A stretch of 26,372 nucleotides of DNA from Hydnum rufescens UP504 (taxonomy: Eukaryota; Basidiomycota; Agaricomycetes; Cantharellales; Hydnaceae), in the NCBI GenBank assembly GCA_014904985.1, contig MU129152.1, forward strand, positions 1 through 26,372, read 5' to 3'. A model generated the notes under the pieces. The model was given only the letters and a program-made list of their open reading frames with translations, was not told the DNA's origin and did no database searches. The translations under genes were made by a program, and so were the position numbers. This document shows, in pieces, positions 19,531 through 26,372 of the stretch (position 1 is its first letter; every line of letters starts with the position of its first letter).

Positions 19531-19566
19531 GCCCTAGTCTCATAACTGGACCCTCTTATCAGAGGG

Positions 19567-19806
19567 TCTGGTGCAATGGGAAGTTCCATTGAATTCGGCA
19601 ACATGCTTCCGAAACTGCCTGTTTTGGCCCAGCATTTTGGCTGCTTTTGAGATGAAAATTGTATTACTGTTAGCTGAGATACCTCTACTCTATCAATGCA
19701 TTTCAGAATTAGCCAATGTTAACAGCTATCCCCAACCAAGACTTTTTATGATTGGCTGGACCAGAAGCATGTTGCCGAATTCAATGGAACTCCCCATTGT
19801 ACCAGA
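19567..19806. mobile_element. MITE 2, about 240 bp, 43-bp TIRs
   Basis: The sequence TCTGGTGCAATGGG... at 19567-19609 is mirrored by ...CCCCATTGTACCAGA at 19764-19806 with about two mismatches over 43 bases, including the core GAATTCGGCAACATGCTTC. It interrupts the left TIR of the outer element, whose right TIR lacks this segment. The target duplication is unclear. Confidence 0.7.
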
Positions 19807-19835
19807 TCAGTTGAGGACTTTCCGCCCTACCTGGT

Positions 19836-21352
19836 ATAGAAGAAGGATTGGGAGCTCCGATGACTGTCAAATCAAACTCTGGTTCAGCCAGTGTGTAGAT
19901 GGGAGACTATATTTCTGTTTTTATTCAATGGGCTGGTTCGCTCTGATGGTTGATCACTCTCTAACAAGTTGTGTATGGAATTCTGTGATGGTAAGGTGAT
20001 GGTATGGACTAGCTATAGTCAATGATATATTGTGGGATGCTTGTGAAAGGCTTATATGGGTTGTATTGAACTGTTTACTGCTATTTGTGTGTACCTATTT
20101 GTGTCCTCCTGGTCAAAATGCAGGTTCTAAAGAGGGTTCTGGACTAGTTTAAGCTTGATTCAGTGTGTCAATGTATTTCTCTGACTTGACTTTGTTATTA
20201 CTCACCTTTCCTTGGATGTCCAGCAACTCTAACCTTAGGTCCTGCAACTATCCTTGGCTTGGTATTTCGTGTAGAGGGCTTCCAGTGACTTAGTCTTAAC
20301 AACTTTGTATATGACTTAGCTCCAGATGGCTTTAGATCAGTACTCTCTTCAGATGCAAGCAGATTTGTAGACAGTAGTATATTCCAGTAGTGAGAAGATG
20401 GGGGATACAGGAAAATCTACCAGCTTTTATACCTTTCTGAAGGTGGCTGTGTTTAAAGAATATGACTCACTCCTAGGTGAGTCATATGTGAGAACAATAG
20501 GGTTGTCAAGGAAGGTGAGTCATTCATAAACAGAACAAAAGGGTTGCTAAGAAGGTGTTATCTTTCATAAAGTGGTTGCAAGGAAGGTGAGTCATTCATA
20601 AACAGAACAAAAGGGTAGTCAAGGGGGTGTTATCTTTCTTATCTGTGAGGTTCTAGAAGTTATTTGTGGCAATGGGAGATGAAATCAAAGGATATTTCTG
20701 AGTTCTTGGAGATTAATTTGTTTGTAGTCCAGTGGTTAAGATGTTTTTGTTGCTGGTTGATAATGGGGACAAGTGCATGGGATGGGATTTGATGCAGAGA
20801 CAACAGTTTGCATCCGTAATAGACGTTCTTGGTATCATTCGATGCGGATTTTTAACAGCTTTCTGGGCGCGGTGGTTCCGAGCAGATCCGGTGTAAACTG
20901 ACAGATAAATTCGTTTTTTACTGATGGGTGTTGATTCTGATAGTAATATCATTCTGCAGAGCTCAGTTTTGATCTGTGCTTCGCGCGCTCAGTGCCGTTG
21001 GATGCGGATTTTTTATATCTTTTCAGGCGCAGTTGTTCCGAGAGGATTGAGCACGAACTGACAGAGGAATTCGTTTTTTACTGGAAATTCCGGATTTTGA
21101 CAGTAAAATTGGCCTGGAGAGTGCATTTTTGGTCCGTTCGACTTGTGTTTGGTACCATTCAAAAGGTGTGAATCGTAGATTTCTAAGCGTTATATGGGCG
21201 TACCTCTCCGATCAAAACTGATGGAGTTATAGAATGAATTCGATTTCTGCATGTAGCTGTAATTAATTTCGTAATAGGTCACATGATCATTCCAATGGCT
21301 GGGATCAATGGATATTCACATTTTCTGATACTGGATGTTTTTATCTTCCACA
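19836..21352. repeat. left arm of giant inverted repeat
   Basis: This arm of about 1.5 kb starts TATAGAAGAAGG and is the inverse of 21900-23430, with sparse differences that are largely transitions. Long matches run its full length (for example the TGAGTCA cluster, the AGTCACTGGAAGCC-type segment and the arm end GGATGTTTTTATCTTCCACA). It contains a TATA box and TGASTCA sites reading leftward, and about three degenerate tandem units of roughly 160 bp near its inner end. Confidence 0.9.
20424..20594 (-). promoter_or_regulatory. leftward promoter-like cluster: TATA plus four TGASTCA sites
   Basis: On the minus strand, TATAAAAG (20431 to 20424) lies downstream of four TGASTCA heptamers (20463-20469, 20478-20484, 20516-20522, 20588-20594). 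The first two form a palindrome around CCTAGG. TGASTCA is the Gcn4/AP-1 bZIP site. The cluster is the mirror of that in the right arm. Confidence 0.5.
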
Positions 21353-21899
21353 CCGGATGTAAAACTGAGAACTGAGAATTTGGCGCTCAACACTGCTCAG
21401 CGCAAGTGTAGAAATAAAGAAATAAATAAAAATTTAAATCCATCCCATATCTCTAACCAAAATCCAAGTTCACAATTGGGCACAAAGTCAGACTCTATGT
21501 GAAAAAAAATGGAGCCCTCTAGAGTGGTGTCTTTTGTTTATAATTATTCATTTATGATTACAATTATTATCTTCTACATATCCTCCCATCACCTGGGGTC
21601 ACACATTTTTGTTTGGTGGTTTGTGTGGGTTTTGGGTCAGGGGAGAGAGGGTTTGGTTGGGGGTTGGTGCGGGCTGTGGGTTCAGAAAAATACCTGTGAT
21701 AACAAATAATAAGTTAGTAAAAAAGAAAAACCATGCAAAAGGAGCAGCACATGCTGCTCCTTTTGCATGATCATACTTATAGATGGTGAATACTTACCTC
21801 AAAAATTACCACACCAGCTGAAGCAGGTGTGGGGTTTGTCCAGGGTTTCTGTGGTCTCATGTTGTGTTTTCAACTTTGTTGCCGTTTGTGTCAGGGTGA
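21353..21899. other. loop of the giant inverted repeat
   Basis: This 0.55-kb unpaired centre carries one exon-intron module (21694-21832, minus strand) closely related to those at 24.3-25.3 kb. The rest is A/T- and G/T-rich with no gene seen. Confidence 0.6.
21694..21797 (-). other. module U0: spliceosomal-type intron with perfect 17-bp hairpin
   Basis: On the minus strand the intron has donor GTAAGT (21797 leftward), branch site TACTAAC and acceptor CACAG ending at 21694; length 104 nt. Its centre, 21732-21769, is a perfect 17-bp stem with an ACAT loop (arm CATGCAAAAGGAGCAGC). The upstream exon carries CCACACC...GGTGTGG at 21809-21832, just before the donor. Confidence 0.65.
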
Positions 21900-22010
21900 T
21901 GTGGAAGATAAAAACATCCAGTATCAGAAAATGTGAATATCCATTGATCCCAGCCATTGGAATGATCATGTGACCTATTATGAAATTAATTACAGCTACG
22001 CACAGAAATC

Positions 22011-22410
22011 GAATTCATTCTATAACTCCGTCAGTTTTGATTGGAGAGGTACGCCCATATAACGCTTAGAAATCTACGATTCACACCTTTCGAATGGTAC
22101 CAAACACAAGTCGAACGGACCAAAAATGCACTCTACAGGCCAATTTTACTGTCAAAATCCGGAATTTCCAGTAAAAAGCGAATTCCTCTGTCAGTTCGCG
22201 CTCAATCCTCTCGGAACAACCGCGCCTGGAAAGATATAAAAATACGCATCCAAAGGTACTGAGTGCGCGAAGCACAGATCAAAACTGAGCTCTGCAGAAT
22301 GATATTACTATCAGAATCAACACCCATCAGTAAAAAATGAATTTATCTGTCAGTTTACACCGGATCTGCTCGGAACCACCACGCCCAGAAAGCTGTTAAA
22401 AATCCGCATC
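22011..22410. repeat. degenerate tandem repeat, about 160-bp unit, 2.5 copies
   Basis: Units start near GAATTCATTCTATAACTCCG (22011), GAATTCCTCTGTCAGTTCGC (22180) and GAATTTATCTGTCAGTTTAC (22339). They share a CTCGGA(A/C)..CGCC(C/T)(G/A)(G/A)AAAG segment and a GGTAC-(C/T) segment. The mirror copy is in the left arm (about 20830-21240). Confidence 0.6.
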
Positions 22411-22656
22411 GAATGATACCAAGAACGTTTATTACGGATGCAAACTGTTGTCTCTGCATCAAATCCCATCCCATGCACTTGTCCCCATTATCAACCAGCA
22501 ACAAAAACATCTTAACCACTGGACTACAAACAAATTAATCTCCAAGAACTCAGAAATATCCTTTGATTTCATCTCCCATTGCCACAAATAACTTCTAGAA
22601 CCTCACAGATAAGAAAGATAACACCCCCTTGACTACCCTTTTGTTCTGTTTATGAA

Positions 22657-22827
22657 TGACTCACCTTCCTTGCAACCACTTTATGAAAGATAACACCTTC
22701 TTAGCAACCCTTTTGTTCTGTTTATGAATGACTCACCTTCCTTGACAACCCTATTGTTCTCACATATGACTCACCTAGGAGTGAGTCATATTCTTTAAAC
22801 ACAGCCACCTTCAGAAAGGTATAAAAG
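22657..22827 (+). promoter_or_regulatory. rightward promoter-like cluster: four TGASTCA sites plus TATA
   Basis: TGACTCA at 22657-22663, 22729-22735 and 22767-22773 and TGAGTCA at 22782-22788 precede TATAAAAG at 22820-22827. The last two heptamers form a palindrome around CCTAGG. Gcn4/AP-1-type bZIP binding is the known meaning of the heptamer; function here is inferred from clustering and spacing to TATA. Confidence 0.55.
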
Positions 22828-23430
22828 CTGGTAGATTTTCCTGTATCCCCCATCTTCTCACTACTGGAATATACTACTGTCTACAAATCTGCTTGCATCT
22901 GAAGAGAGTACTGATCTAAAGCCATCTGGAGCTAAGTCATATACAAAGTTGTTAAGACTAAGTCACTGGAAGCCCTCTACATGAAATACCAAGCCAAGGA
23001 TAGTTGCAGGACCTAAGGTTAGAGTTGCTGGACATCCAAGGAAAGGTGAGTAATAACAAAGTCAAGTCAGAAGAAGAAAGAAATACATTGACACACTGAA
23101 TCAAGCTTAAACTAGTCCAGAACCCTCTTTAGAATCCGCATTTTGACCAGGAGGACACAAATAGGTACACACAAATAGCAGTAAACAGCTCAATACAACA
23201 TGTATAAGCCTTTCACAAGCATCCCATGATATATCATTGACTATAGCTAGTCCATACCATCACCTTACCATCACAGAATTCCATACACAACTTGTTAGAG
23301 AGTGATCAACCATCAGAGCGAACCAGCCCATTGAATAAAAACAGAAATATAGTCTCCCATCTACACACTGGCTGAACCAGAGTTTGATTTGACAGTCATC
23401 AGAGCTCCCAATCCTTCTTCTATAGCGACA

Positions 23431-23733
23431 CTGGTGTCAAAGCCACAAACAGAAAGAGGAAAGAGATTAATTAACCACATGCTATCACAGTGGGAATCCT
23501 GAGAGATTGAAACTGATGATCCCCCAACTGCGAAGGGCTATAAGTACTACTTCCTGCACACAGCCACCACAGCCTCCACAGCCCATCAAGATGATACATC
23601 CCCATCATGGATGCAGCCCATCAATCAGCCTCCACAGCCACCATCACTAAGCCTCACTAAGCTGACACAGCTGTGTTATGAATCCTGTGTGCACCTCCAC
23701 ATGGCTATGCCCCAACTTCCATATGTATCCCCC
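23431..23733. other. spacer between right arm and membrane-protein ORF
   Basis: A short direct repeat of CAGCCTCCACAGCC occurs at about 23567 and 23629, with GATGATACATCC/CATCATGGATGC between. CTATAAGTACT near 23539 is a weak TATA-like string. No gene seen. Confidence 0.4.
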
Positions 23734-24111
23734 TTAGTGTATGTACTTCCAAGGCAGTGTACGCCTGGGTACTCCAAAGGTGTCCAAAGTGTTGAAGGAC
23801 TGTAATGATGTGGATGGAGTATGGATTGGGACAGGTGATGTGGATTCAGGGACTGGGGGCAGAGGAGGAGGAGGGGGAGTCTGGATTGGCAACTCCATGG
23901 ACTCACATGGGGAGCGAGGGGATGACAGGTGCTGACAAGGGCGCCAATGCTGCCACTGGTTGACTACCCAGCCCATAGCCCACTGGCTGAGGCCCAATAG
24001 AATGAGGGCAATAATAATCAGAGAAATGCCAATAATGGCAAGGATGACAATAACCCCCTGACTGAATGGAGGGAGAGAGGAGACGAGAGCACTTGAAGGA
24101 GTAGGTGCCAT
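23734..24111 (-). CDS. small single-pass membrane protein with proline-rich tail, 125 aa
   Basis: Open frame from ATG (24111 leftward) to TAA at 23736-23734. It has a short polar N terminus (MAPTPSSALVSSLPPFSQ), one strong transmembrane helix (GVIVILAIIGISLIIIALIL), then a Trp-rich segment and a tail with PPPPPLPPVPESTSP. I do not recognise a family. It follows, on the same strand, the exon-intron modules at 24.3-25.3 kb, so it may be the last exon of that transcription unit rather than a free-standing gene; the start could then lie upstream through splicing. CpG is low. A chance frame cannot be excluded, but the clean hydrophobic helix flanked by polar and proline-rich sequence argues for a real protein. 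Confidence 0.45.
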   Translation of the reverse strand: MAPTPSSALVSSLPPFSQGVIVILAIIGISLIIIALILLGLSQWAMGWVVNQWQHWRPCQHLSSPRSPCESMELPIQTPPPPPLPPVPESTSPVPIHTPSTSLQSFNTLDTFGVPRRTLPWKYIH

Positions 24112-24292
24112 ATGATAGAGTCAATGAGGAATAATACTCTGACAGGTAAATCCATGAGCAGAAGCAAATGTCAATTTGATCCTGACAGTTTGCAGATTTC
24201 ATTTGGGGGTAGGTTGCTGTTCCCATGTGTTTGCTCAGCGGGGTCACGGATCTTGATTGGGGGTTGGTCAGGGTTGTGCTTCAGATGAAAAC

Positions 24293-24389
24293 CTAGGATA
24301 ATAAATAATGTGTTAGTAAAAAAGGGAGGGAAAAAAAAGCCATGCAAAAGGAGCAGCACATGCTGCTCCTTTTGCAGGATCATACTTAC
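24293..24389 (-). other. module U1 intron with 15-bp perfect hairpin
   Basis: 97 nt: donor GTAAGT (24389), branch TACTAAC, acceptor CCTAG ending 24293. The stem at 24343-24376 (arm TGCAAAAGGAGCAGC, loop ACAT) is perfect and almost identical to U0. Confidence 0.65.
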
Positions 24390-24589
24390 CTTAAAATTAC
24401 TACACACCCACTTTGGCAGGTGTGTGGCTCATCTGGGGTCCCTGCAGTCTTGTGTCGTATGTTCCCATTCCCAGGTTTCATCTGGCAGATGTTCCTGGGC
24501 GGGTCATGTTTGTGGCTCTTGTTTGCCAGGTGTGTTATGATTTCCAGGGGGGGGGAGGGATTTGTTTGGCCAGTGGTTGAGGTGATAAC

Positions 24590-24679
24590 CTAGGATAATA
24601 AATAATGCATTAGTTAAGATGAACACAAAAAGAGCAGCAAGGGCTGCTCTTTTTGCACCATTGGGGGTGGATTACTTAC
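24590..24679 (-). other. module U2 intron with 13-bp perfect hairpin
   Basis: 90 nt: donor GTAAGT (24679), branch AACTAAT, acceptor CCTAG ending 24590. The stem at 24626-24655 (arm CAAAAAGAGCAGC, loop AAGG) is perfect; relative to U1 one G-C pair is replaced by A-T on both arms, a compensatory change. Confidence 0.65.
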
Positions 24680-24838
24680 CTTGTATAGACCCACACACCT
24701 GCGATAGCAGGTGTGGGGTCATATGGTTTGGTGTCGCTTTGTGTCTTCATTTGGTGCGTCATCGTTTGTGGGATTCACTTTGCAGGCAGGTTACCATTTC
24801 AGGGGGGTTTTGTTTCCCTGGTCTTCATTTGTGGCCAC

Positions 24839-24931
24839 CTAGAATAATAGATATATTAGTTAAATAAATTAAAACCAGTGCAAAAAGAGCGGCAAATGCT
24901 GCTCTTTGTGCACCATTGGGGGTGCACTTAC
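24839..24931 (-). other. module U3 intron with 16-bp hairpin, two mismatches
   Basis: 93 nt: donor GTAAGT (24931), branch AACTAAT, acceptor TCTAG ending 24839. The stem at 24878-24913 (GTGCAAAAAGAGCGGC against GCTGCTCTTTGTGCAC, loop AAAT) pairs at 14 of 16 positions. Confidence 0.6.
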
Positions 24932-25160
24932 CTTACATAGAAGCACACACCTGCTGCAGCAGGTGTGTGCTTCATGGGGCCACTCAGGTGGTGCATGGCC
25001 ACCTCTCGCATTTTCATTTGGCGCTGTTCCATTGGGTTTGGTGTGGTTTCGTTTAGCTTGGTTTCATTTCATGTGGTTTCAGTTCATGTGTTGCCACTGG
25101 GGCCCTGGCTGACCAGGTCTCATCATTTGGGGGGGGTTTCATTTGATGCCATGCCATGAC

Positions 25161-25253
25161 CTAGAATGAATTAAAAGGTGGTCAGTAAAGAAATTCAAAG
25201 TAGCGCAAACAGAGCAGCTTTCACTGCTCTTTTTGTGCTGTTGTATCTACTAC
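25161..25253 (-). other. module U4 intron (decayed) with 16-bp hairpin
   Basis: 93 nt: a weaker donor GTAGTA (25253), branch TACTGAC, acceptor TCTAG ending 25161. The stem at 25202-25239 pairs at 14 of 16 positions plus one G-U, with a six-base loop. It is the most diverged member. Confidence 0.5.
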
Positions 25254-25301
25254 CAATGAAAAACTCGCCTTTGGACCACACCTGCAACAGCGAGTGTGGT
25301 C

Positions 25302-25563
25302 GTCTGCTTGCCTTTCTAGGCGGTATCCTAGTTAGGTTGCCAGTGGTCTCAATCTTCCTATTCTTTGGTTGTACCGGTCGCAGGACCCACAATGGGTCAT
25401 AATGACAACGATGGGATTACCATCATCCCATTGTCGGCATTGGTCACATCATGGGTGCACAGGAGCTGGCCGCGGTGCATGTCTTTGGATCAAGTAAACA
25501 AACACAGGAAGCAAATCTGGATGGTCAACTCATGTGCCACCTACATTGTTGCACCGAATTCTC
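25302..25563. other. right inner flank of the outer element
   Basis: More CpG-containing than its neighbours. It holds minus-strand sequence leading into module U4, with possible exon pieces but no convincing start or domain. It would be the promoter side of the minus-strand modules if they are transcribed as one unit. Confidence 0.35.
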
Positions 25564-25779
25564 GGTTTACATCTGGGTAGGGCGGAAAGTCAAGAGTGCA
25601 GACCCTCTGATAAGGGGGTCTGGTTACAAGACTATTCCCGCCCCACAACCTGTCTGTGAATAGAGATCAAGCCTGAGACTGATCTATTTCAGAGCCATCT
25701 TGGCTTAAGTTGACCAACCTCTCATAAACCTTGATCTTTACACTGATTGACGAAGACTTTCCCTCATCTCCTACTTGTC

Positions 25780-25945
25780 ATGTTCCATCACATCTCTATT
25801 GGTGAGTTTATGTTTCGATTCCTTACTACCAATCTCACATTTCTTCCCCCAGTCACTGGTAGTGGGGGTGCTGGGGTTGCTGGTATTCATGGGGGGACAG
25901 GAGGGAGGGGAGGGGATGTCCACGTGCACTTCCCTTATGATATCT
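25780..25945 (+). CDS. NLR2, N-terminal exons (gene runs off or is interrupted at right edge)
   Basis: Exon 1 is 25780-25801 (MFHHISI, then a split Val codon), intron 25802-25852 (GTGAGT...CCCCCAG), exon 2 25853-25945 encoding TGSGGAGVAGIHGGTGGRGG then DVHVHFPYDI, ending in phase 1 at a GTGCAT donor. NLR1 has the same layout: a mini-exon, an intron of about 50 nt, a glycine-rich exon TGRGGAGVEEGIGGRGGDVN, and a phase-1 donor after an ATATC sequence. So this is the start of the second tandem NLR. Its NACHT is not in the window, and the sequence where intron 2 should be is occupied by a hairpin element. Confidence 0.55.
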
Positions 25946-25982
25946 GTGCATCTTCTCCCCAGTACCACTTCTCCAGCCACCT

Positions 25983-26100
25983 GATGCTGTAGACTTATTG
26001 CATCAGATATGGTAACTTACCACAAGTTTTTTGCAAAAATTGTGGTAAGTTACTGTTACTGCATTTTTGATGCATCAGGTTAGCTGTTGCATCAGCTGGG
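25983..26100. mobile_element. hairpin/MITE-like element in the predicted NLR2 intron 2
   Basis: GTAACTTACCACAA (26012-26025) pairs perfectly with TTGTGGTAAGTTAC (26040-26053) around a T6GCA5-type loop that can itself pair. TGCATCAG or its inverse occurs about four times between 25983 and 26095 flanking the stem. No target duplication is resolved. Confidence 0.5.
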
Positions 26101-26372
26101 GTAACCCCCAGGCATTTTAATATCAGCCAATGGCTCAGTTGGGTTCTTAATGGATTTGCATCCAATCATTTCCTATTTAGGATAATTTCCATACTGGGGT
26201 TGGGGGGGCTAAAAATATTATATAATGATTCCTAAATGGTATCCAGTTACATAATACACTGAGTCCTATTGAAAAAAAAGCCTAAATGCGGAAATTAAAT
26301 GAACTACATCCAAGAAAATTTTCCCCATCCAGCCCAATGGGGGCCCAGGACCAGGGGGTGGTGCCTGGGATG
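26101..26372. other. right-edge sequence, no gene recognised
   Basis: A/T-rich with TCCTATTTAGGATAATTTCC near 26170, resembling the hairpin stems at 17574-17628. Nothing coding is supported. Confidence 0.35.

Larger units (their letters stand above)
21900..23430. repeat. right arm of giant inverted repeat
   Basis: Inverse of 19836-21352. It ends CTTCTTCTATA at about 23430, matching the left arm's first bases. A spliceable-looking donor (AAAGGTGAGTAATAAC, about 23041-23056) lies downstream of the arm's TATA box, so transcripts started there could be spliced. No protein frame longer than about 75 codons is seen. Confidence 0.9.
24293..25301 (-). repeat. tandem array of four exon-intron modules (U1-U4), period about 255-320 bp
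   Basis: Read on the minus strand, each module is: an exon with CAAATGAA/ACAAAC-type sequence, an exonic hairpin of CACACCTGC...GCAGGTGTG type, a donor, an intronic hairpin of GCAAAARGAGCAGC type, an (A)CTAAY or CTGAC branch site, an ATTATTTATTATCCTAG-like 3' end, and the next exon starting with G. Intron lengths are 90-97 nt. Exonic hairpins are at 24402-24425, 24688-24720, 24940-24973 (a perfect 34-nt palindrome) and 25274-25301. A fifth related module lies at 21694-21832. Exon frames are only partly open, so the spliced product may be non-coding or the coding potential may be decayed. Confidence 0.65.
18749..25634. mobile_element. composite Mutator-like (9-bp TSD) element with nested insertions
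   Basis: Once the nested 778-bp MITE is removed, the left end reads TAGTCTCATAACTGGACCC. The right end, reverse-complemented, reads TAGTCTTGTAACCAGACCC; about 31 of the first 36 bases agree and all five differences are transitions. The TIRs continue with GACTTTCCGCCCTACC on both sides, interrupted on the left by a second MITE. The flanks carry TTCCCACCC (18740-18748) and TTCCCGCCC (25635-25643), a 9-bp duplication with one transition. A 9-bp TSD is typical of Mutator-like elements, but no transposase is readable, so the family is an inference. The interior holds the giant inverted repeat, a small membrane-protein ORF and the exon-intron array, so the element may have captured host sequence (Pack-MULE-like). 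Confidence 0.6.

Noticed and set aside
24293..25301. CRISPR-like array of palindromic repeats
   Set aside because: Repeats are 255-320 bp apart, diverged, and contain eukaryotic splice signals; the genome is fungal.

Overview
The window looks like genomic DNA of a basidiomycete (agaricomycete) fungus. The genes have several short introns of about 50-65 nt with GT(R)AGT-type donors and (Y)AG acceptors, and there is a NACHT-WD40 NLR of the kind greatly expanded in Agaricomycetes. Gene content resembles Rhizoctonia/Ceratobasidium-type genomes, but that assignment is inference from memory of families, not a search.

Left third (about 0.6-7.8 kb), ordinary CpG-containing genic DNA, all genes on the + strand: a secreted alginate-lyase-domain protein (577-2737, with several apparent one-base frame breaks), a four-exon Rab5-type GTPase ending in a CNC prenylation motif (2992-4073), an unrecognised 233-aa protein (4581-5282), and a 746-aa arrestin-like protein with three PPxY motifs (5501-7793). 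The Rab5 GTPase and a possible Rsp5-adaptor arrestin are both endocytosis-linked, but their adjacency may be chance.

Middle (8.1-18.7 kb): a tandemly duplicated unit made of a degenerate minus-strand gene (copy A, 8128-9120) followed by an NLR. NLR1 (9139-13940) has a mini-exon and a glycine-rich exon at its N terminus, a NACHT with Walker A and B, and 14 WD40 units. It is broken by a one-base frame break near 9599, by a 681-bp solo LTR (11469-12149) with TG...CA ends and 5-bp GATAC target duplications inside a WD40 codon run, and by a TGA before a conserved-looking tail. Copy B of the upstream gene is split into 14087-14525 and 18247-18690 by about 3.7 kb of unidentified, mostly degenerate DNA.

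Right third (18.7-25.6 kb): a nested mobile-DNA island. The outer unit (18749-25634) has TIRs starting TAGTCT and 9-bp flanking duplications (TTCCCRCCC), which is Mutator-like by TSD length. Into it are nested a 778-bp MITE with 35-bp TIRs and 8-bp TSDs, a 240-bp MITE, and a giant inverted repeat (arms of about 1.5 kb, loop of about 0.55 kb). Each arm carries a TATA box and four TGASTCA (Gcn4/AP-1-like) sites pointing outward. The outer unit also carries, on the minus strand, a tandem series of exon-intron modules. Every intron has a donor, a branch site and an acceptor (four of five donors are GTAAGT) and a strong hairpin between donor and branch site, and every exon has a second hairpin just before the donor. 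Both hairpins show compensatory changes between copies. A small single-pass membrane protein with a proline-rich tail (23734-24111, minus) lies in the same unit.

Right edge: the N-terminal exons of a second NLR (NLR2, 25780-25945) with the same intron phases and glycine-rich exon as NLR1. Its second intron is apparently invaded by a hairpin element. From about 11.1 kb rightward, CpG becomes very scarce outside the LTR and a few blocks, including across the open WD40 exon, which suggests long-term cytosine methylation of this side.
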